A stretch of DNA of 35,304 nucleotides. Origin: a virus. The stretch covers positions 1-35,304 of the IMG/VR virus record IMGVR_UViG_3300030328_003703. One strand, given 5' to 3'. The notes below the pieces were generated by a model that did not search any database, was not told the origin of the DNA, and was given only the letters and a program-made list of their open reading frames with translations. Position 1 is the stretch's first letter, and each line of letters opens with the position of its first letter. Both the position numbers and the translations under genes were made by a program. Of the stretch, positions 18,213 to 30,200 are shown in pieces.

Positions 18213-21200
18213 TTAAGATGGTTCAATACCCCCAGTATCTCGCAAGCCTTGAAGCCTTCTTTGTATCGTTGGGAAAGTAGTTAATCCAGCATCAATTGTA
18301 AGTCCCGTAACCCCTATTGAGATAGGATTTACTCCTCTTGTAATATTTCCAGTATCATTGTTATATAATCTACCCCATGATACTTCACCTGCATATACTG
18401 TTCCACTAGTACTACCAAGTCCAACAACAGAAGTATTAGAAGATATATTACATGTAATAATACCAGTAGTGGAATTCCATGCACTAACATTATATACATT
18501 ATCTAAAAATGTTGTTCCAATACCAACAATATTATCATCAGAAATATAAATTGAAGTTACACCACTTCCAATTGAAGTTCCATGTATGTAAATAGGATAA
18601 TTTACTACTAGATTATTATATGTTCCACCATCCTTTAAATTAAATTCCAGTGCTAATGATGCTCCATCTATACCAGAAGCAGTACTAATACCAGTAATAA
18701 TACCAGTAAATCCCTGAATAGCATTAATCTTAGAAACTTCCTCTAATTTATTAGACATGGGTAATGATGCAAGAACATTAGGTACTTTACTTTGATTATA
18801 CCCAAATCCTTCATTGGTAATAGTAATTGGTGTAGTAATAGAACCATTGGTTATAGTTGCTGTTGCCGTTGCTGTTGTTCCAATACCCACACCTATACCA
18901 GTTGTTGGTATTCCAATAGATACTGAAGTTGTTGCTCCAATATATCCACTACCACCACTAACAATACTCAATGCCGAAATTGTACCCGCAGCAGAAACAA
19001 TAGCAGTTAATCCAGCAGCTACAGGGGAAATACTATCAATGATAAACCCACCAATAGGTTTAATGGATATTTCTTCTTCATCATCAAATATTCCTTTATT
19101 ATCAATGAAAATATTTGTTAATGAATCTGTGGAAGAAATATCTCCAATTATTTTTGCTGTTGGGAATATTAATGGTTCTAAACTAGGTCTAGATTTAGAA
19201 ACAGATTCACCATCAATAATTCTATCAGATTTCTGTTTTGTCCATTTTAAAGTTTTATCCAAATCATTAACACCATCACCAGAATATAAATCAGTTTCTA
19301 CATACCCAGAACCTATAGTCGCAATCCCAAGCATTACTCTGGATTTTTGATTAACATCATTGTCATGTATTCTAAGCAATTCTAATTTATCACCAGATTT
19401 TAATGATGGTCTAATACCTTCTTTTAATTGAGTATCACTTTCAGATGTTCCTCTATAAAAGAATATTGAAATATTATCTTCAGGTTTAGGTGCATTAGTA
19501 AAGACAAAAGATGTTCCACCATTAAATTTATAAGAAACATCTGGTTCTTGAATTATACCATTTATAATAATTAATAGTGCATTTGAAAGATTTATATTAA
19601 AATCACTATTTAAAGCTTTATCAAAATTCAAAAATTCATCATCATATTTAAGATTAAACCTTGTTCTCTTACCATCTTGTTGATCTTTAATAGAATCAAT
19701 ATAATCAAATTGTCCAAATTGCCAAGCTGCAAATGAATCAGTAAAGGTATCCACTACCGTTAATTCAAATTGTGATATTGGAGATTCTAAACTAGCATCA
19801 GTAACTAAACCAACAGGAGTAAATACATCTCCTTTTTTAAACGAATAACCATTTCTTGTTATATTCCAATCAGTAACAGAGAATTGAGTGGCACCTGTAC
19901 CTGTCGTAGAACTTGCTCCAATAGTAACATCAAGTAATAAACCTATTCCAGTATCTGTAGTTGTACCACTACCCAATCTTGATACTCCTTTAACTTCTAA
20001 ATTTGTATAATTTGGTTCAGGAACAGTAATTTCAGGATTCTTATAATTAGTACCTGCAGCACCAATATTGAATGCTAAAGTTCCACCAGCACCAACTGTA
20101 GCAGTAATATTACCATTACGTCCTATACTAGAACCAACATTTACAGTAAATGTATCATCCGTCTTTGAATTAATTGATGTTAGTATACCTGATACAGGAT
20201 CTGTAGATCTTGGATAAACATGAATAGATTTATAATCATCTTTAGAACATGAGAATATTAATGAATCTGTGTTTATACCAACATTATCGGACGTAGTAAG
20301 TCCATGAGAAGGAATAGTTAATATTAAATCACCACTAGATGGCTCATAACTTGCATTGGTAACCGTTTTTGGAGTACCTGCCCATGAGTTTACAAATATA
20401 CTAGTACCAGAAGTTCCGACAAATTTATGTGTAAATGGCACATCAGTTATTCCAATTGATACTGAACCTCTATAACCAGATCCATAATTAGCATCATACC
20501 AAGGCATAACAGTACCACCTCGCATATAATTATGAGGAATTGTAGATATACCTACATTAGTTTTAAATCTGTATGTTGGAGATTTTCCAACAAATACAGT
20601 AAATGTATTTCCAGAAACATCATATATGTATATTGTGGTTCCATATACTGGATCAGTTGTTCTTGGATAAGGATGTTCAGTTGTATGACTATCTGCATCA
20701 CAAGTAAACACTAACGAACCATTACGGAATTTTATTGCTTGATTATGAGAAAGACTAGCTCCGTCATGTGTGACAATTAGAGTACCTTTTGTAGGAGAAT
20801 ATACTGCAGAAGTTACTTTTCTATCTCCAAATGGACTGCCCATTAACTGTATAGCACCAGTACTACCTTCATATACATCTCTTACAAATTTATGTTCAAA
20901 GTCTCCAGGAATAGTATCGAGAACACTATATGACACACTACTAACTCCAGTAACAGTATCAATATCTTCTGGGAAGAATGTTGTAGTTACTCCAACATAT
21001 TGTCCAGAACAATCAAACTCAAGATTATGTAATTTAAATTGATTAACAATTCCCAATTCAAAATCATGTGGATCTTTAGTAGTAATAATAATATCACCAG
21101 TTACATTGTCATAATTTGCAGTAGTAATAGAATTACTAGGGCCTGTTGCTCCAGTACTAACAATTGACGTAATCTCACCATTAGCATTTGTTTTAGCAAA

Positions 21201-24200
21201 AGTTCTTGCTCCAACAAGAGGTGCATATCCCAATCCTGGAGTGGATCCAAGAGAAACAATCAATCCACCTCTTGGTACTTCATTTTGATTTACATCACTA
21301 TGACTAATAAATATATCTCCCGTATCAGTCGTAATGCCCGTAAATGAAATACTACTAATACCTGACACAGTATCCTCTATTATCTGATAATTATTTCCAG
21401 GATTATTTTCTGCAGTAGGTCTTTGATAAAGATTGTTTATTAATAAAAGTCCATTTCCACCAGAATTTCCCAATCCTGTAGTATTTGCACCACCGACTGT
21501 TAAATTAAATGTTTGACCTATACCAGTAAATTGCTCAGAAATATCATCATATACTTGATTGGTAGAATAATCATTTCTAAGATAAACTCTTCCATTAAAA
21601 TCAGATTTAGGTTCAAGCAAATTACTACTATTTCTCAATCCTCCACTTCTTCCTCTTGGTGGATGTACAAAATGTATTTTTTCATCCACAATATTATAAG
21701 AACCTCTATAAAGTTGAACTGTGCTGCCATCAGTATGATTAGTTGCAGAAGTTCCAACAAAGCCACGTTCTGTCACAACTAATGCAGTTGTTCCTATACC
21801 AGTAGTAATTGGACCTATAGTAGTAGTACCAAAACCAACATTAACTACCTTAAGATATTCATCATTAATTTTTAGAATATCATTAAAAGTAATAGAAGAT
21901 ATACCACTTAATCCGAAAATTGTTGATGCTGTTCCAATTTGTCCACCAACATTATCCTTTAATGTATATGAAAGTAATGTATTTGCTACTGGAGATTGTA
22001 AAATATTATCAATAGACACCATAGCCTTAGTATTGCTCTTTGCCATTGCAAATTTATGATAATTTCCCCCTCCTACATCAACAAAAGTAACTGCTGTACC
22101 TACAGAAGCAGGAGATGTTGTTGAAATATAAAAAGAGTTTTCATTATTTCTAACAGCAAAAACAGTTGTTGGTAACTCCCCTATACCACCACTACCTTTA
22201 TATTCCATAGCAGTAGCACCCACACCAACAAATGTAGATGCTGGTGTATAAACTAACTCCTCATTAGTTCTAAAGAAATGATTATCAATAGTGAACAATC
22301 CAGTAGAAAGATTAACTTCTGTTGAATCACTAGGATCAAAAGATTTTGCAAAAATAGGTATATTATTATTTGTTAAAGTAAACTCAGTTTTTTGAACACG
22401 ACTACCATATGGTGCATTATATGCATACAAATCAACAGATTCTACAATATTACCATAACTTAAATCTGGAGTATTAAGTGTATTTGATACATCAATATCA
22501 TTATAAATGCATAAATTTAATGCAGATACTTGAATATTAGAAGAATTAAATGATGAATCAGGATAAAATTTTAATAAGAAATTATTAGAAGAATCGAAAT
22601 TAACTCCAAATGTACCTATTCCAAGAATATTATCATATTCCTCTATAGATGTATTAGCTATTGTTCCACTTGCAGAAAGAAATGGTAATTGATTCATACA
22701 AACACCATCTGAATTATGAACTACCATTACTTGATGAAGTGCTTTTGTAGAACCAACACTAACTTCAATTACAGATTTAACACTATTAAAAAGACTTTTA
22801 CTTAATTCAAATACTGTTGATATACCAATTGATTTTGAATAATTAGATTGATAAATTGCTGTTCTTTCTTGTCCATCTGGTTGATTAGGCAACTTAAATC
22901 TATGAGTTCCTGTTCCAACAGAAGTTGTACCAAATCCAACTATATTAGATTTAATATCTATTATATCCTCTGTATTATTTTCATAATTCAATGTAAATTC
23001 AGTTCCACTAATAGAACCTTTAAAAGATCCTATTCCGATAGATGAATATCCTTCTTGCTGTAAATCATCAATGAAATATTCTGAAATATAGGTATTAGAA
23101 CCATCATGTGTAACATAGACTTCTACATAATTAACTTCCTTTGTTGTTCTATTAATTAAATAATTTTTTGCATATAATGATGTAACTTTTTCCGAATGGC
23201 TAGTAACAATACCTGTAGTTGTTGGTATACCATCATCAATACCTCCGATAGCAACAGTACCAGATAAATTAATAAATCCTATAGGATATGTTCCAGTCGC
23301 AGGTGTAAATATAAATCTACTATCAATTATTTTGATATCATAATCAGTTGATTCTGGACTTTCTAAAGGTGTAAATCTAAAATAATGATCACCTAAATCA
23401 TCTTCAATTAAATCAAAAGAACCCAATGAGCTAGAATCGCCATAAGATGTTGTAATACCAGAATATAATTGTCCTTTTTCTAATAAAAATCTATTATTAT
23501 TCTTCTGTAATAATACTAAATCAGATAATTGTACTTTAGAATTTACTAAATCAGAAACCCTAATAACTAAATTTTGATAATCTAATACAGGATTTTCAAA
23601 AATATTTAAATATTCATGAGGTTCTGAGTCTAAATTAGAAAATTGTGAATTTATATTATCTATTTTAAGAACTTCATTACTCGTTGATTCAATGTAGTTA
23701 CTTAACTTTTTGTTCTGTAATGATATAAATTTAGAGTTATTATTACTGTTTATACTATTTGCAATATCAAAATTGTAAATAGTATCAACTCTATTATCTC
23801 CTATATAATCTCTAATAGAAATTGTAGCATCTGCACTACCAATTCCAACATTTGAAGTTGATTTAATTCTAGTATCAGCAAAATTCTTAAGTCCACTAGT
23901 ATGTAATAAATTATTAACAGTAGATCTTAATTCATCATAAGTACGAGAACTTTTTACAGAGTATGAAAGATTTTGATAATAATCATTATCAGGTGTTACT
24001 TGAGTATCTTCACTAAGTTTTCCAACATTATCATACCATCCTATATTTTTCTTATTTGAATAATCTACTATAAATTTTCCATTATTACTAGTAATACTAT
24101 CAATAGTTGCTATTACTCCAGATTCTTTTCCTATAATAATATCACCAATTAATAAATTATAATTACCAAATATTTTAATAAAATCACTTTCACTTTTAGT

Positions 24201-27200
24201 AATATATAAATCTCTTAATTCACCATCTATTAATAATTGTTCACCTATAATAAATCTTGTAGATTTTAATGTAGACTCAAAGATAGGATAATTCTCTTTA
24301 TTTACAACACTAGCTAAAGAATTAATTGTATCAGCTATTCCTGTATTTGTTGTTAAATTGGTAATATCAAATACAACTTTAAAATCAAGTCCAGTATCAT
24401 CACAACTAAGAACTTTAAAGAATTCAAATCCATAATCTTTAGAGTTAAATCCAGATCCAGTTATACTATTTTTAGTAATACCTTCTACAAATGCTTCATC
24501 ACCTGGTGAAAATGGTGGATTTGTAAATCCTGCAGGTGGAGTAGTTATTGCACATGTAAAAATACCTGATGAATTAGATAATACAGTTTTAATACCAACA
24601 CCATTACTATTATTTGTAGTAAATAAATTTACTGGATTATCAGAAAGGCCGTAAGGATTTGATAAAATATCAACTCTATTAATTGAATTACCTATTAAAT
24701 CAAGAGAAAAAATACCTTTATCAAGTACTTTTTTTGTTACAGAATCTACAATATTAATTGTTGGTTCATTTAAATATCCTCTACCACCACTAGTAACAAA
24801 AATATTTCCAATAGTATTTGATTCTTTTATAGTAATGAATGGAGATATAGATGCATTTGGCTTTAAAGTATTATCAGATGAATATTCAAAACCTTCATTT
24901 ACAATTCTTACTTGATTTACATTTCCAATATCTTTTGATTTAGAAATTATAAGAGCACCTGTTCCTTCTGTTGATGATGTACCAACAAAATTAGGTAATT
25001 TTTTATAACCAAATCCACCATAATCAATAGATACTTTATCAATACCACCTTTTTCTGTTAAAGAATTTGTTGAATATAATAAAGAATCACAATCACTTTG
25101 ATTATATGATAATCTCTCTGGTAATGATTTTAATGCAATATCAAATGTAGTTGTACCAGTACCAATAATATTATAAGTATCATTATAACCACTATCTACA
25201 AATTTAATTTCAGAATAATTTTTAACATTTATATCAGATGTACTAATAAATCCAGATTTTTCAAATGTATAATATAATTGATTTGGTAATGATGGATTAT
25301 AATCAATTGTAAATGTTGCAGTATCTCCAATACCTGGTGTTCCTTCACTTATTAAATCAAAAATAGTAGATGCTGTAGATACAAATTCATTTTTAAAATC
25401 TACATCATAATAAAGTTTTAATTTATAATCTTGTAGTGAGGAATGAGTTAGATCAAAAACTAAACTATTATTACGAACAACATTAATTTGTGGATTAATT
25501 AAAGAAATAGATTGTGATATACCACCCGTACTTGCAATACCTACAGTTACTGGTGGATTAGATATAGCATCATTTAATGTTTCTGATAATTTAAACTTAT
25601 TATTATCAACTTTATATACAAAATAATCTCTAATTGATAATCCTTCAGGAATTATATTAGGTTCAGTAGTTGTATAAGATATTTTATCACCTGTTTTTAA
25701 TCCATGAGATATAATTTCAAGTTGACTAGTTGAAGTATTAATTCCTGTTGAATTAAATTCTATTGAATCTAATAATGAAAAACCAGTTATTTCATCTCTT
25801 CTAATATTAACTATAGAAGTTGTATCAATTCCAACTGATAAATTTGGTTTAATATTTAAACTAATTTCATCATCTACTTGCAAACTATGAGAAGTTGAAA
25901 CTGAAACTGTTGCAACATTTTTTTGTATATTTCCAAATAATTGATTATACTTACTTTCAAAAGAATACGTATTATCTTCATTTGCACCACCACTTACAAA
26001 AAATACATCAGAATAAGATGATCCATTTAAATCTGTACCAATACCAGTTCTTATTCCAATAGTATTATTACTAGTATTTGAAATATAAACAGTTGATGGC
26101 AAACTAAATGTAGGATCTGTTCCATCAGTAGATATTGCTATATTAGATGTACCAGCAGTAAATACTACTTCTTGGCCTTCAGTAAATGGATGTTTTTCAA
26201 TATAAATTCTTTGTGTAGGTATATTTCTTACAATACTATCTGATATTCCAAAACCAAAAGTTACAGAGGATGAAATACCAGAAATAGTTCCAAATCCTAT
26301 TGATTCTTTTGGGTTAAAATAAACTTTATTATTTAATTTAGAATCAAAAGAATTTATACTTTTATTAATTATAAATGAATCTGGTAAATAAGATATTTTA
26401 AAAGGTATTGTATGTGCTATTCCAGTAAGTCCTCTTTCAACTCTTAAAATCTTAAGATTTCTATAAATATCCAATACTTTTAATGTTTCTGTACCAATTC
26501 CAATACTACTACCTATAGATACTGATTCTGGAATTGAAGAAACATATATTTCAGTGGTTATTCCAGAAGATGCTAATATTGTACCAATTCCTGATGCTGA
26601 AAAAGTAGTAACACCAATAGGATAATTTCCATTTAATTCTGACAATGTTGATGCAAATCCAGAAATTGTAATATTATCCTTATCTTTCAAAGAATGATAA
26701 GGTAAAATAGAACCTTTTATTCTATTTCCATCATCCCAAGTAAATATCACATCATTAATAACAGTGGAATCTATATTAATGTCTACAATATCTTTACCTT
26801 TTAAAGAAGAAACTCTAGCTGTTAATCCATTACCTTCAGTACCATCATCATCAAATTCTAAAAGATTATCAATTTGATAGTTATCACCAGATGAAACTAT
26901 ACTTAATTCATCAACACTACCAATTGTAACCGAATCTACTATAGATTTTTGTTTAGCAATTTCATCAGTTTCTATAATAAAATCATTATCAATATATTTT
27001 TCAGATACTTTATATGGAAATGTATTTCTTAAAAGTTTTGATTTAGTAAAATCAAATGATTGATCAATATCTTGCTGTATAGGAGTTGATCTATAAGAAT
27101 CTCCAATAAAATATGGAAATGTTGGATTATTTTCATTATCTATAGTTGCAAAATATGCATAAACACCCGCAGGAAACTCTGGTGTTTTAGTAAATCTACC

Positions 27201-30200
27201 ATTATTTCTATCTAAATCACCATTATCTGTAAATTTATAGTCATCTATAAAATAACCTAAAGGAAAGACGTTTGTATTAGGCCTATCAACAATATTAGAA
27301 GAATCTAATTCATATCCAGTTATTAAACGCTGATTATTTAATTGCTCTTTAGGATCCTTATATCCAAATGATCCGTATATAGGATTTCCGTCATATGCCC
27401 ATCCAATAATTGGTGAATGAATATTTGTAATTTCAGTGGCAGTATCACCAAAATAGTCTCTTAAAGTTTGATTATAACCACAAATACTATATTGTAAATT
27501 ATTATTAGACTCTAATAATAATTGACCAACATCAGTATATTTAATAGTACCTTCTGTAGCACCAAAACTCTTTTTAGCATATCTAAAATTATTATTAACA
27601 TCTAATTTTCTTACTTTACTATCAATAATTGCATTTTTTCCAGCTGCAACAACATTTATTGATGTATCAATACTTGAATAACCAATTCCAGCATTAATAA
27701 CTTTAACATCTGTTATTCTTCCATTAACAATAATTGGTAATAATTCTGCACCTGTTCCATAACCAGAAGAATCAATTACATTTAAATCAGGGATAGATAC
27801 ATATTCATTACCACTAAAAGATACAGATACAGAATCAATTTTTCCATTTATTATATTAGGTTTTAAAGATGCATTTTTACCACTCTTAATAGAAATAATA
27901 GGATTATTTTCAAAATTTATTATTGATGAACCATATCCAGTACCAGTTTCATACAAATATGCATCAATAATACTACCCCTAACAATTGGAGTTACTAGAA
28001 TTTCTTCAATATTTCGAGTATCGGTTCCAATACCAATAGGAGCATAAGTTAAAGAAATTGAAATATCAGGATATGAAAAATTATGATATCCACCACCAAC
28101 TGATTCAAACCTTACATAATTTCCTCTTGTATAATTAGATGTTATGGATCCACCAATACCAGCATCAGAAAGTCTAAATGAGTTATCATCAAGTTTAATA
28201 ATTTGATATTGATTTGTAGTAGTTGATATTCCAGTAGATGTTGTCAATCCACTTATTTTAGTTCCAGTCGTAGAATATACAATTTTATCTCCATCATCAA
28301 ATCCATGATTATCAAATATAATTTTATCATAATGAGTCGAAATTCCAACAGGTTTAACAATTAATTTTCTATTAGTAAATGTACCACCATCAATTAGATT
28401 TAATCCTGCAACATATTTCTGGTTTGAAAGTGTTGAAAATTTATGATCTCTTCCTAATGCATTAATAGTATTTAAATCTATAGGATTAGTTTGAGTTACT
28501 GCGTCGTTAAAAGAGGAATGTAATTTAATTGTTTTTTCATTAATAATATCAACAAAATAACTTGCACCATTAGATAATGTAGATGTTCCAATACCTACAC
28601 CAACACCTGGACTACCATTAGAATTATAAATTACTTCTTGACCCTTATAAAATGCATGATCTGTATCAAATTTAATTGTATCAAACTCTTGACTAACTCC
28701 ACCAAAATCAGACGTTGATAACCCACTAAACGAAACATCTCTATATCTAACATTAACTATAGGTTCAATTATAGCATTTCCATTACCACCTTTAACATTA
28801 ACAGAAATAACATCTTTGATATCAAAATTTTGAGTATCAACAAATACTTTCTTAATACTACCTTGAATTACTGGTTGAATTAATGCAGTAACACCAAATC
28901 CTGTAGCTACGTCAATTTCTGGTAAATTAATAACATCATAATTAGTACCAGAATTCAACACACTAACAGATTCTAAATTTCCATAATATACTTTATCCTT
29001 TGATTTATAATTGGTAATTTCTACACCATTAACAAGCATTCCTGTTGTACCAGGAGTGGTGATAGATTCTTTTGATTTAATACTATCAACATTTAATGGG
29101 AATTTCTTTAATAATTTTTGAGCTCCTATTTTCCCAGATTTTTGAGAATTTAATGTAAATGTATGATTTCCAGGAGAATCTTGTATTCTTAAATAATCTG
29201 ATGAACCAATAAATGTAGGTGAACTATATAATTTTATCTTTTGATTGTCAGTAGAATCAACTTCCACAAAATAAGTTCCTTCAGTCAAACCACCATAAGG
29301 ATCTCCTGAAGGTTTATAATAAACTTCATCACCATCTATAAAAGGAACAATATCAGAAAATCTAATTGATGCATATTGATTTGTAAGACTATCTGAAATT
29401 TCATCCCATAAACCATAAGCACTTGTATGATCATCAGGAATAGTTGCGGATTTAATCTCAATATCAATACCACTTAAATATTTTATAAATTTATTTTGAA
29501 TATCTTTAAGTTTGTCAAAATTCTTATCCAATCTATGAGATGGTAATGAATTTGATGCAATATAAACTAGTTCATTTTCTTCTTCAACATACAAATTCTG
29601 TACATCTGAAGTGATATTATCATATTCTAAAGGAGTTTTAGTACTTATGGGAGTATTAATTTTTCTCCTTAAATCATATTCTCTATCAGATTTAATAAGA
29701 TTATCAGGTATATCAGCACTAAGTTTAATTTCATTATTATCAAAAGTTTGTTTAATATAACAAAGTTCATTTTTACCAAATATAATATCATTAGAACCTC
29801 TTCCAAGTATTTCTACAGCATCACCTTCTTTTAAACTTGATCTATCATAAGTTGCAGCATTTAAAGTTAATATATTATCATCTATTGGATTTTGAATTTG
29901 GTATCTTGTACTTGTATTGTATATTAGACTATTAGCCAAAATCTCCTTATATGTTTTATTTTCAGATGGATTTTTTATTAATTCTCCAAGATTTCTTACA
30001 CCTATAATTTCTCCTTCATCAACAGTGACATCTTCCGAAACTTGTTCAAATTCTGATAAAACTCCAGTCAATCTAAATTCTACTTTCCTAGTAGTATCTC
30101 CACTCTCATATCCAAAATAAGTATCCTCATTACTTCTTATATTATCTGTTGAAGAAATTGGTTTATTAATTCCACTACATCCAAAGAATTGATTAATACT

